DNA from: Verrucomicrobiales bacterium
GTDB lineage: Bacteria > Verrucomicrobiota > Verrucomicrobiia > Verrucomicrobiales > DEV007
Direction: 5' to 3'
Length of the DNA: 64,000 bases
NCBI GenBank assembly: GCA_029940475.1
Contig: JAPYUT010000002.1
Span: forward strand, 4,934-68,933
A model generated the notes under the pieces. That model worked only from the letters and a program-made list of their open reading frames with translations. It was not told where the DNA came from and made no database searches. This document shows, piece by piece, positions 44,483 to 52,035 of this stretch. How positions within the stretch are numbered: position 1 is the first letter of the stretch; each line of letters starts with the position of its first letter. Position numbers and translations under genes: made by a program.

Positions 44483-45562
44483 ATGAAATTCAGATACATA
44501 ATTGCCTCCCTAACTGCACTGCTGTTGCTGGATTGCGCGCAAGCGGCAGGATTCACCTCAGCCGAGATAACCCGTGCAATAAACGATGTGCGACTCTTGT
44601 TAAGCGGAGGCATCGCGCGGACAGCCAGTGAGGGTAACCAGCTAAACAGGGGCAGCGAACTGCTCACCGGGAAAAAGTCCCGGGCGGAACTCACTTTGCC
44701 GGACAATTCGATCATACGACTCGGGCAAAACACTTCTTTTAGTTTCCTTGAGGGACGACGCGAACTTGGGCTCAAGACAGGAACCATCCTCCTCCAGCAA
44801 CCCAAGTGGCGGGGACGCACTGAGATCCGTACTGCAGGGATCAGTGCGGCAATCACAGGTACAACGGTAATGGTTGAGAGCAGCCCGGACGCCGGAATCG
44901 TTAAACTGCTTGTTCTGGAGGGCACCCTGCGCTTCAGCCTGAACATCTCCCCAAACAAGGTGCTTAAACTTGAAGCAGGTGAAATGGTGACCATGGCGAT
45001 AAACGCCGCGGAACTCCCCCGCGTCCTGGTATTCGACATCGCTCAACTCCGTAAAACCTCACAACTGCTTCAAGGAGGATTCTTGGAATTGCCCAACATG
45101 TCAAAAATTGACGACAGCGTTAACGCTCAGACCAGATTGAAACGCAAGGCAAGGTTGATCGAACTAAACGTTGACGGCGCACAAGGTCCCAAGCAACAGG
45201 CAGCAAATCAGGACAAACACCGCAACCAGAGTCGTCGAGCCGGGCTCATCCAGACCAGTTTCATGCATCACGGAAAATCCCCGCATTCTGCAAGAGACCG
45301 CAAAATCCGCCGCGATAAGGCACAGGAAGCACGTAATCGCCAGCCAACCCCCTCGCTCATGTCCCATGCCCCGCCGAAACATGAAAAAGAACCTCCGTCC
45401 CAGGGACCTCCATCCCAGGGACCTCCATCCAAAGGATCTCCACCATCTCAAAACTTGAGGCGATCTCCCGGCGGTAACGACTCCCCCCCGCCCCCCGGTA
45501 ACGACTCCCCAAACTCTCCCGAAAACCAACTCTTAAAAGCCTTTGGTGGCCCGGAGAACTAA
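44483..45562 (+). CDS. FecR-domain protein with a Pro/Ser-rich tail
   Basis: 359 residues. After a signal peptide (IIASLTALLLLDCAQA) a FecR domain covers about 55-170 (GSELLTGKKSRAELTLPDNSIIRLGQNTSFSFLEGRRELGLKTGTILLQQPK, ITGTTVMVESSPDAGIVKLLVLEGTLRFS). The remaining 180 residues are basic and then disordered, with repeats of Pro-Pro-Ser-Gln/Lys-Gly. FecR-type domains in the envelope relay signals or bind partners; many sit beside CHASE2 proteins, as here. No sigma/anti-sigma gene is visible. Confidence 0.88.
   Translation: MKFRYIIASLTALLLLDCAQAAGFTSAEITRAINDVRLLLSGGIARTASEGNQLNRGSELLTGKKSRAELTLPDNSIIRLGQNTSFSFLEGRRELGLKTGTILLQQPKWRGRTEIRTAGISAAITGTTVMVESSPDAGIVKLLVLEGTLRFSLNISPNKVLKLEAGEMVTMAINAAELPRVLVFDIAQLRKTSQLLQGGFLELPNMSKIDDSVNAQTRLKRKARLIELNVDGAQGPKQQAANQDKHRNQSRRAGLIQTSFMHHGKSPHSARDRKIRRDKAQEARNRQPTPSLMSHAPPKHEKEPPSQGPPSQGPPSKGSPPSQNLRRSPGGNDSPPPPGNDSPNSPENQLLKAFGGPEN
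45395..45439. repeat. 15-bp repeat in the FecR gene tail
   Basis: Three 15-bp units (ccgtcccagggacct, ccatcccagggacct, ccatccaaaggatct) encode successive Pro-Pro-Ser-Gln/Lys-Gly blocks. The third is the most diverged. About 35 bp further on the element ggtaacgactcccc also occurs twice (near 45473 and 45506). Confidence 0.85.
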
Positions 45563-45622
45563 GGTTTTCTGCTATGGGTTGCCGACGTCATTTACGTGGC
45601 ATGGAATTTCGGGCTATGATGT

Positions 45623-45660
45623 CAGCTCCTCTGTGAGCTGTGTGCTGGCAGCAGCTCACA
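45623..45660 (+). promoter_or_regulatory. Two mutually exclusive hairpins upstream of the YwqK-like lipoprotein gene
   Basis: CAGCTC (45623-45628) can pair with GAGCTG (45635-45640), or TGTGAGCTG (45632-45640) can pair with CAGCTCACA (45652-45660), a perfect 9-bp stem. The middle element is shared, so only one can form. The second ends 20 bp before the ATG at 45681 and is followed by tttgcc. This is the geometry of an attenuator or a terminator/antiterminator switch, but no ligand or leader peptide was recognised. Confidence 0.4.
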
Positions 45661-45680
45661 TTTGCCCCTATTATATACCA

Positions 45681-46172
45681 ATGTGTATCAATCACGGAAA
45701 ATTACTCACTGCCATGGCTATTGTGTTGCTGAGCCTTGTCTCCTCATGCAAGGACAGTGCTGTCCCTTCCGCTGCAAGCGCAGGCGACAACCCGCCGGGA
45801 GCAGCAAACAACGATCCGGTAATTCCGGAATTCGCGTATAAAGACCTTGGGTATACAAAGGGAATCTTCACCAAGGACGGCATCCCCTTTTCAGGACGCG
45901 CAATACAGCATTACCCGGACGGCACACTCAAGAGTCGTTGGAATTTTGTTGACGGCCTCCTGGATGGCCTTGTCGAGGAATGGTATGAAAATGCCCAAAG
46001 AAGTACCTACAAGCTTTACAAGAAAGGCATGCGCCATGGCATCACCAGATACTGGGATGAAAACGGCACACCTACCAAGCAGGTGCTCTACAAAAATGAC
46101 GAGGAAATTGAAGAGATCCCTGAAACCCCAGTCCCTCAAAATACCGGACAATCCCCCCCGCCGGAACAATAG
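45681..46172 (+). CDS. Lipoprotein with YwqK-like repeats
   Basis: 163 residues from the ATG at 45681. A lipoprotein signal peptide ends in the lipobox VSSC (MCINHGKLLTAMAIVLLSLVSSCKD). The body carries short beta-hairpin repeats like those of the YwqK antitoxin family and MORN proteins: GIPFSGRAIQHYPDGTLKSRWNFVDGLLDGLVEEWYENAQRSTYKLYKKGMRHGITRYWDENGTPTKQV. The C-terminus is acidic and Pro-rich. It is probably anchored to a membrane. No toxin gene is adjacent, so an antitoxin role is not supported here. Confidence 0.8.
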   Translation: MCINHGKLLTAMAIVLLSLVSSCKDSAVPSAASAGDNPPGAANNDPVIPEFAYKDLGYTKGIFTKDGIPFSGRAIQHYPDGTLKSRWNFVDGLLDGLVEEWYENAQRSTYKLYKKGMRHGITRYWDENGTPTKQVLYKNDEEIEEIPETPVPQNTGQSPPPEQ

Positions 46173-46239
46173 CCCCTCTACCCGGTCCGGTGCCTCTTTC
46201 AACTTGCCGCCAGCGGATTTTCACCCATCGTCTTAGACA

Positions 46240-47283
46240 ATGCAGGGATTGCTCCACATATTATTGACAGTTTTACTCATCGGTTTTTCCGCCGGTGCCG
46301 ATACCCGGTTGGCAAAGGACGCCCTTGATCATCCCGTATTCAGTAAACCGGCACCGGAATCCCCTGAGGACCTCCTTGTAATTCAAAAGCAAGTACGTTC
46401 CGTCCTGAAGAGTGCCAAGGAGGCGACAGTCTGCATTCTTGGTAATGGATCAGGCAGCGGGGTCATTGTATCAGAGGATGGACTGGTGCTCACCGCGGGC
46501 CATGTCAGTGGCGAACCAGGCACTAAGGTTCACGTGATCATGCCGGATGGAACCAAGCTTGAAGCGGAATCACTCGGCCGCTCGGCAGCCGCGGATTCAG
46601 GATTGATCCGCATCACGGAAAAAGACAAGCACCCCTTTGTCAAAATTGCTCCGGCGGCCACACTCTTTCGGGGAGACTGGATTTTTTCCATTGGCCACCC
46701 CGGAGGCTTCGACAAGGAACGCGGCATCGTTCTCCGTGTAGGCCGCGTAATTCACCGTAGTACCAACACCATCCAGAGCGACTGCAAATTGATAGGCGGT
46801 GACTCCGGCGGCCCGTTGTTTGATATGCTAGGAAGAGTCGTTGGCATCCACAGCCGCGTGTCAAAGAAAGTCGAACAAAACTTCCACGTCACGGTTCGGG
46901 CCTTTAAACGTGACTGGGATCGAATGCTTGCCGGTGAAATCGTCACCATTGACGATTCATACGCAAAAATCCAGCGCAAGGGAGGATTCCTGGGAGTGAA
47001 ACGTATTCCTCATTCTAAAGGCGTCCAGATCACTGGCGTAGTGAAGAATTCACCAGCCGCACAGAGCAAGCTCCGGGCAGGAGATGTCATTAGCCATATC
47101 GATGGAAAAAAAATCGAGAGCCTGAACTCCTTCAGGACACTCATCAATCAACATGGTCCCGGCGAAAAGGTTCTTCTCGATATCCTGAAACGCTGGGAAG
47201 GCGGAACAAAACAAGTCGAAGTCGTTCTCGGTAACCGAAATGATTTCCTTCCCGCCAGAAAACCCACAATCCCCGGCAAATGA
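46240..47283 (+). CDS. HtrA-like trypsin-fold serine protease with PDZ domain
   Basis: 347 residues. After a signal peptide (GLLHILLTVLLIGFSAGA) comes a trypsin-like domain with a full triad: His88 in LTAGHV, Asp119 in SAAADSGLIRI, Ser189 in GGDSGGPLF. A PDZ domain covers about 245-330 (GGFLGVKRIPHSKGVQITGVVKNSPAAQSKLRAGDVISHIDGKKIESLNSFRTLI). Substrates would be misfolded or specific envelope proteins. Its stop codon overlaps the start of the next gene, a related but degenerate protein (ATGA, 47280-47283). Confidence 0.93.
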   Translation: MQGLLHILLTVLLIGFSAGADTRLAKDALDHPVFSKPAPESPEDLLVIQKQVRSVLKSAKEATVCILGNGSGSGVIVSEDGLVLTAGHVSGEPGTKVHVIMPDGTKLEAESLGRSAAADSGLIRITEKDKHPFVKIAPAATLFRGDWIFSIGHPGGFDKERGIVLRVGRVIHRSTNTIQSDCKLIGGDSGGPLFDMLGRVVGIHSRVSKKVEQNFHVTVRAFKRDWDRMLAGEIVTIDDSYAKIQRKGGFLGVKRIPHSKGVQITGVVKNSPAAQSKLRAGDVISHIDGKKIESLNSFRTLINQHGPGEKVLLDILKRWEGGTKQVEVVLGNRNDFLPARKPTIPGK

Positions 47284-48317
47284 TACCTCAAAGACAAGCA
47301 CAACCCTTCCTGCCGGTGCTGGTTATTATCTCCATTACCCTCACACATTCTGCACTTACTCAGGATTCCCTGGACGAACTTCCCTCAAAACTCCGCCTCA
47401 ATGGTGCGCAAACAGTGCAAGCCTTCGGTCGCGGTGGTGAAGCTGCAAGAATGTCAACGCTGGCTATCCTGCTGGAAGGGGAACACATCGCCCTCGCAAC
47501 GGCAATCGATGCCAAAGGACATCTCCTCACCAAGGCCAGTGAGCTTGAAACCAAAGGGGAAATCTCAGCCGTTGCTCCCTCCGGAGAAAAACTGGCAGTC
47601 ACAATACTCGCCAGTGACCCGGTCACCGATCTCGCACTGCTCAAGGTTATTCCCGGTAAGGCGACTCCGGTTGACTGGGGTAATCCCGACAATCTGGTCC
47701 AGGGCAGTTGGGTCGGTGCAATGACTCATCAGGCCGATTCATTGATGATCGGAGTGATTTCCGCTACCAGACGGGAAATTAAACGCCGTCCCGGAGTTCT
47801 TGGCGTGACTCTTGATCCAAATGACGATCCTGATGAACTTGGCGTCGCCATCGATGGCTTCGGCCCAAATAGTCCCGCCCAAAAACAGGGCATTAAATCC
47901 GGAGATCTTATCATTCGGGTGGAAACCAAAGACATCAGGAGCCGCAAGGAGCTCGCCGGACAAATCAGCAAATTTGATCCGATGGACGAAGTTAACCTCA
48001 AGATACTCCGGGGCGAGGAAGGCATTGCCTTCACCGTCACTCTCAATTATAAATCAAATGTCTTCGACATGCTTGATCGCAACCAGCGCATGAGCGGCCT
48101 GACATCAAAGCGAAAAGCGGGCTTCAGCGATGTAATTCAGCATGAGTTACCACTCAGTCCCAAGGCCATGGGCGGCCCCTTGGTGGATCTCCGAGGCAAG
48201 ACCATGGGCCTGAACATTGCGCGTGCGGATCGGGTCACCACCTTCGCCCTGCCCGCCAGCGTGGCAGTCAAGGCAGTCGAGGAATTGAAAAGGAAAGCAA
48301 TCAATAAAGCTGAATAA
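47280..48317 (+). CDS. Pseudoprotease partner: HtrA-like protein with inserted PDZ and lost triad
   Basis: 345 residues, overlapping the preceding protease by 4 bp. The trypsin-like N-barrel is recognisable, but the His of TAGHV reads TKAS (Ser87), and the catalytic Ser of GDSGGP reads AMGGP (Met297); only the Asp of DPVTDLALLKV (117) is kept. The PDZ domain lies in the middle (about 170-260: GVLGVTLDPND...GPNSPAQKQGIKSGDLIIRV), so the C-terminal half of the protease domain follows it. Proteins with this PDZ-in-the-middle order occur in Planctomycetota and relatives. Being inactive and coupled, it may act as an adaptor or decoy for the upstream protease. Confidence 0.88.
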   Translation: MIPQRQAQPFLPVLVIISITLTHSALTQDSLDELPSKLRLNGAQTVQAFGRGGEAARMSTLAILLEGEHIALATAIDAKGHLLTKASELETKGEISAVAPSGEKLAVTILASDPVTDLALLKVIPGKATPVDWGNPDNLVQGSWVGAMTHQADSLMIGVISATRREIKRRPGVLGVTLDPNDDPDELGVAIDGFGPNSPAQKQGIKSGDLIIRVETKDIRSRKELAGQISKFDPMDEVNLKILRGEEGIAFTVTLNYKSNVFDMLDRNQRMSGLTSKRKAGFSDVIQHELPLSPKAMGGPLVDLRGKTMGLNIARADRVTTFALPASVAVKAVEELKRKAINKAE

Positions 48318-48406
48318 CATTCCGCGGGTTACGCGCTCGCAAGGTATCCATCTAGAATTTGCCCCCAACGCATTACGCCATATTGTAGGACACTTAAAAT
48401 GCCACG

Positions 48407-48436
48407 CGACAGGAGGCAATTAGCTCCGCACTGTCG
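48407..48436 (+). promoter_or_regulatory. metF leader hairpin containing a Shine-Dalgarno-like sequence
   Basis: CGACAG (48407-48412) pairs with CTGTCG (48431-48436), and inside it GAG (48413-48415) can pair with CTC (48424-48426). AGGAGG (48411-48416) is enclosed in the structure. The next start, the metF GTG at 48451, is 34 bp from that AGGAGG and has no nearer Shine-Dalgarno site. The function is unproven; a SAM riboswitch of known type was not recognised. Confidence 0.35.
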
Positions 48437-48450
48437 ATATCCTTACTTCT

Positions 48451-49377
48451 GTGCACATCAGCGACATCTTTGCCCGCCAAGGGACCACCTTCTCATTCGA
48501 GTTCTTCCCGCCAAAGTCAGCAGATGCCTCGGAAAAACTCTTCAAGAGCATCAAAGCTCTCGAGGCCTGCCAACCTTCTTTCGTCAGCATCACCTACGGT
48601 GCCGGAGGATCCACCCGCCAACTGACACACGATCTGGTCGTCCGAATCAAAAATACGACCTCACTCACTCCCATCCCTCACCTGACCTGCGTCTGCCATA
48701 GCAGGGCTGAGATTTCCGAGATCCTCACACGCTATGCAAATGTGGGTGTAGAAAACATTCTCGCGCTCAGAGGCGACCCTCCCAGTAATCACCCGGAACA
48801 CGATCACTCTGAAGACACATTCCAGTTTGCCGGCGAACTGGTAAGGGCCATCAAGGACTTTAACAACGCGGAGAAGCACCCGCAGGCAAAAGGCTTCGGC
48901 ATCGGGGTTGCCGGATTCCCCGAGGGGCACCCGGCAACTCCCAACCGCATTAAGGAACTCGATCACCTCAAGTCCAAGGTTGATCAGGGAGCTGACTACA
49001 TCTGCACGCAGATGTTCTTCGATAACCACGATTTCCTTGATTTCCGCGAACGCTGTGAACTCGCAGGAATTACTGTCCCGGTCATTGCCGGCATCATGCC
49101 AATCAATTCTATCAGTGGCATGCAGCGGATGGCCGAACTTGCCGCAGGCACCCGATTCCCTGCAAGATTGCTAAAATCGTTGGAACGCTGCCACAACGAC
49201 ACCGATGCCGTCAGGAAAATCGGCATACAATACGCGACAGATCAATGCGCAGATCTTCTGGATAATGACGTCAAGGGCATTCATTTCTACACTCTCAACC
49301 AAAGTGATGCCACCAGGAAAATCTTTGCTAACCTGGGGTTGCAGAATTCTGGAAACCTCCCGGCAGAGAACCCGTAA
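48451..49377 (+). CDS. metF: Methylenetetrahydrofolate reductase
   Basis: 308 residues with a GTG start at 48451. The TIM-barrel motifs are complete: FEFFPPKSADA, FVSITYGAGGSTR, HLTCVCHSRAEI, NILALRGDPPSNH, GFGIGVAGFPEGHP, ADYICTQMFFDNHDFLDFRERC and PVIAGIMPINS. It reduces 5,10-methylene-THF to 5-methyl-THF for methionine synthesis, using FAD. The gene stands after a region with a hairpin and is followed 6 bp later by the ROK kinase gene. Confidence 0.96.
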   Translation: MHISDIFARQGTTFSFEFFPPKSADASEKLFKSIKALEACQPSFVSITYGAGGSTRQLTHDLVVRIKNTTSLTPIPHLTCVCHSRAEISEILTRYANVGVENILALRGDPPSNHPEHDHSEDTFQFAGELVRAIKDFNNAEKHPQAKGFGIGVAGFPEGHPATPNRIKELDHLKSKVDQGADYICTQMFFDNHDFLDFRERCELAGITVPVIAGIMPINSISGMQRMAELAAGTRFPARLLKSLERCHNDTDAVRKIGIQYATDQCADLLDNDVKGIHFYTLNQSDATRKIFANLGLQNSGNLPAENP

Positions 49378-49383
49378 TAGTCC

Positions 49384-50301
49384 TTGAATACACCGGAAAA
49401 TCACCCGCTGATCGCAGCAATGGAGGCAGGAGGCACAAAGATGGTCTGTGCCGTTGGGAGTGGTCTAAATGATCTGGAGGAAACCCGTTTCGCAACCACC
49501 TCTCCCGAGCAAAGCATACGCGAGGCTGTCAGCTTCTTCATATCCACACAACAACGCCGGGGCTCAATCCGGGCAATCGGGATAGGCACTTTCGGACCGG
49601 CAGACATCGACGTTAACTCTGCAACTTTCGGCTCCATCAAAAATACTCCAAAAGCCAACTGGAGTAATACTGACCTTGCCACACCACTCCGCTCGGCACT
49701 TGGCGATATCCCTCTGGCCTTCGAAACCGATGTAAATGCGGCTGCCTGGGGAGAAAGAAAATGGGGAGCTGCGCGCGATCTTGATGATTTTGTCTACATC
49801 ACGGTGGGCACCGGTATTGGCGGTGGAGCAGTTTCCGGTGGAAAAATCCTCCATGGCGAAGGACACCCGGAGATGGGACATCTCCGGGTCCCTCATGACA
49901 GGGAAATTGACCCGTTCGATGGCGATTGTCCATTCCACGGTAACTGCCTTGAAGGCCTGGCCAGCGGCTCTGCCCTCCAACAGCGATGGCAATGTGATCC
50001 CCGTGAGCTCAAGGAAGATCATCCCGGCTGGGAACTGGAGGCTCACTATCTCGCCGATGCGTTGGCCAATCTAACCCTCACCCTGTCACCAGGGCGCTTC
50101 ATCCTTGGAGGGGGTGTCATGGAGCAATCTCACCTGTTCCACAAAATTCGACAGCGCCTGTCCCAACGTCTGGCAGGGTATTTAAGCCTCCCGGAATTAG
50201 AAGAGTTCATTATGCCGCCCGGGCTTGGAGCGCAAGCCGGTGTCCTTGGAGCACTGGCACTGGCACAGGATCTCATCTCAACAATCCCTTCCCAGCCCTG
50301 A
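49384..50301 (+). CDS. ROK-family sugar kinase, fructokinase-like
   Basis: 305 residues with a TTG start at 49384; the ATG at 49420 would delete the first beta strand (PLIAAMEAGGTKMVCAVG) that holds the phosphate loop. GIGTFGPADI, FETDVNAAAWGERKWGAARDLDDFVYITVGTGIGGGAVSGGKIL, and the catalytic/zinc region EMGHLRVPHDREIDPFDGDCPFHGNCLEGLASGSAL are typical of ROK fructokinases. It would phosphorylate fructose or a related hexose. It is 6 bp after metF and overlaps the LysE-type gene. Confidence 0.9.
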   Translation: MNTPENHPLIAAMEAGGTKMVCAVGSGLNDLEETRFATTSPEQSIREAVSFFISTQQRRGSIRAIGIGTFGPADIDVNSATFGSIKNTPKANWSNTDLATPLRSALGDIPLAFETDVNAAAWGERKWGAARDLDDFVYITVGTGIGGGAVSGGKILHGEGHPEMGHLRVPHDREIDPFDGDCPFHGNCLEGLASGSALQQRWQCDPRELKEDHPGWELEAHYLADALANLTLTLSPGRFILGGGVMEQSHLFHKIRQRLSQRLAGYLSLPELEEFIMPPGLGAQAGVLGALALAQDLISTIPSQP

Positions 50302-50915
50302 GTTCCTATATTCTCTTCAGCTTGGTAATGCTGATCGGGCAGTTTTCACCTGGCCCGGACTTCTTGCTGATTCTCAAAAACGCCCTCAACCACGGGCGCA
50401 AGAGCGCACTTTTCTCCGCTGCGGGAATAACCCTGGGACTGATAATCCACACCACCCTGGCCATCGCCGGCCTGGCATTCCTGTTCAATAGTTCTGAGGC
50501 TATAGGACAAGCACTACGCTACGCCGGGGCCGCCTATCTGATCTACTTGTCCATCCGGCTTTTCATCTCGACAAAGGCACTTTCCTCCGCGAGTGCAGCA
50601 CACGATCCGCCCCAACAAGCCCCCCTGCCCTGCTCTGCTGCGTTCCGTCAAGGTTTCCTGACAAACCTTCTCAACCCAAAGGTTGTCGTGTTCATTTCCG
50701 CAATGCTAGCTCGTTTCCTTGATCCCTGCTCACTGCCCCTTGAAAAAGGGATTTACGCAACAATCATTGTCGTTCAAGGAGCAGTTTTCTGGGCATTATT
50801 CGCCAACCTGCTCCAAGCACGGATCATCAGGAACGCATTCTTGCGCTATCAACGCCAGCTCAACCTGGGCTTTGCTCTGCTGCTCATCGTGGCGGCAATC
50901 ACAGCAATACGCTAA
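50298..50915 (+). CDS. LysE/RhtB-family amino-acid exporter
   Basis: About 205 residues. The family core is clear: QFSPGPDFLLILKNALNHGRKSALFSAAGITLGLIIHTTLAIAGLAFLF, then YLIYLSIRLFI, and GFLTNLLNPKVVVFISAMLARFLDP. No ATG fits the first transmembrane helix. A CTG at 50298 overlaps the ROK stop as CTGA and gives a full helix (SSYILFSLVMLIG), while TTG at 50322 or ATG at 50328 would cut it. Exporters of this type move amino acids or derivatives out of the cell. The start is uncertain. Confidence 0.8.
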   Translation: MSSYILFSLVMLIGQFSPGPDFLLILKNALNHGRKSALFSAAGITLGLIIHTTLAIAGLAFLFNSSEAIGQALRYAGAAYLIYLSIRLFISTKALSSASAAHDPPQQAPLPCSAAFRQGFLTNLLNPKVVVFISAMLARFLDPCSLPLEKGIYATIIVVQGAVFWALFANLLQARIIRNAFLRYQRQLNLGFALLLIVAAITAIR

Positions 50916-50947
50916 CTGAACACTCCAATGACACAGCGCATCCGCTT

Positions 50948-51637
50948 CTAATCGAGCAGGTCAAGATTATCGCGGGACAGGTCACCGCTGTGAACCCTCG
51001 AACCCGCCTCCGGAGATAAACGCATCCCCTCTGCAACATCAGCGTCCACAGGTTTCTCTGGCAGCGCCACTGACACTGAATCGGCATTCACCTTGATTCC
51101 CAGCAAGGTCAGTTCGTACACCAAGGTTTGCCCTCCGGGAATCTGGGCCAGGCCGTGCGTGCCATAGGCAAGTTCAGGAGGCACGAACAGTTTCCACTTC
51201 GCTCCAACCTTCATCTCATGAAGAGCCTCACGCCAACCGGCAATTACTTTGTCGATCTCGAACTCCTGAGGTTCGCCGTAATCCATCGAGTCATCGATGA
51301 GTAAGCCCTCGACCGTATGTAACTTGTAGTGGGTAATCACCGTATCACCCAGTCTCGGTCGGGATCCGGAACCTTCTCTGAGCACAAGAAACTGCAGCCC
51401 GCTGGGTTTTTCCTCCACCCCGGGCTTCGTTGCATTCCTTGCCAAGAATAATCGTCCTCTTGCAGCACGCGCATTGGACAAATGTTCCTGCATCCCATTG
51501 GTACGAAAATTCTGACCACCTAGTGGTATCCGGGAGGGAACTTCCCCTTGTTTGAAGAAATTACAGGAATTCAGAATTAACCCCGCAAATCCAATGCAAA
51601 TTGTTCCATAAAAGCATGTCGTCCCTTGTTCCGGCAT
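50948..51637 (-). CDS. FKBP-type peptidyl-prolyl isomerase lipoprotein
   Basis: 229 residues. A lipobox ends a hydrophobic leader (GLILNSC, Cys25). The FKBP domain covers about 80-180: LQFLVLREGSGSRPRLGDTVITHYKLHTVEGLLIDDSMDYGEPQEFEIDKVIAGWREALHEMKVGAKWKLFVPPELAYGTHGLAQIPGGQTLVYELTLLGI. The FKBP fold residues Tyr (HY), Asp (DD), Ile (VIAGW) and Tyr (AYG) are kept. It folds prolines in envelope proteins and is probably anchored to a membrane. The final 40 residues are an acidic tail. It converges with the LysE-type gene. Confidence 0.9.
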   Translation of the reverse strand: MPEQGTTCFYGTICIGFAGLILNSCNFFKQGEVPSRIPLGGQNFRTNGMQEHLSNARAARGRLFLARNATKPGVEEKPSGLQFLVLREGSGSRPRLGDTVITHYKLHTVEGLLIDDSMDYGEPQEFEIDKVIAGWREALHEMKVGAKWKLFVPPELAYGTHGLAQIPGGQTLVYELTLLGIKVNADSVSVALPEKPVDADVAEGMRLSPEAGSRVHSGDLSRDNLDLLD

Positions 51638-52035
51638 TGTTTAGGAAACATAAACTAATTTGTCATCATTCTCAAATTCCAAGCCTCTAGACACAATAAT
51701 TTCGCTGATCCCGCGCTTTTTAGCTCCAGCAGGTGCGATACCGCACAGAAAGATTGCTCGATTTTGACGAGCAAGCCCGCAAAAAGCCAGTTTATCGGCA
51801 TCCGCTTCTTAAGTCTCTTTGGGGGAAAACCCTCAGAAATGAACTTTTTTGCTGATAAGAATGCCTGTAAAGACTGATTTTCCATTATGTAAATAGAAAA
51901 TCAACAAATATGAAACTTTCATTATTGAGAATAAATATTCTCGCGTTACGATAACTCTTAAATTAGCTAATTAATCTTTATCATTTGAGATTGTTGGATG
52001 CTAAGAAGTCCAAAAACCACAACCACACCACGATA
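51638..52035. other. 398-bp intergenic region rich in inverted repeats, upstream of the NtrC-like regulator
   Basis: No credible protein-coding gene. The AT-rich right half holds an inverted repeat TGATTTTC/GAAAATCA with a 13-bp gap (51875-51903), a perfect GAGAATA-AA-TATTCTC palindrome (51927-51942), a 12-bp palindrome AATTAGCTAATT (51961-51972) and a candidate promoter (51925-51952). A 76-codon frame on the minus strand (51655-51885) has no recognisable features. Confidence 0.6.
51925..51952 (+). promoter_or_regulatory. Candidate promoter for the NtrC-like regulator overlapping an operator-like palindrome
   Basis: TTGAGA (51925-51930), a 16-bp spacer and TACGAT (51947-51952). The 16-bp palindrome GAGAATAAATATTCTC (51927-51942) starts inside the -35 and fills most of the spacer, the classical place for a repressor site. 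The start codon is 83 bp beyond the -10. Confidence 0.4.

Noticed and set aside
45164-45529. Frame of 121 codons opposite the FecR tail with hydrophobic stretches
   Set aside because: The hydrophobic runs are the antisense of the Pro/Ser-rich repeats.
46072-46257. YwqK-like lipoprotein as an antitoxin of a toxin-antitoxin pair
   Set aside because: The name comes from a family label. No toxin-like gene is adjacent, and a lipobox argues for an envelope protein.
48318-48450. SAM riboswitch upstream of metF
   Set aside because: The conserved cores of the SAM riboswitch classes were not seen. Only a simple hairpin remains, reported separately.
51655-51885. 76-codon minus-strand frame downstream of the NtrC-like gene promoter region
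   Set aside because: No ribosome site, no domain and no family resemblance. It overlaps an inverted repeat and may be chance.
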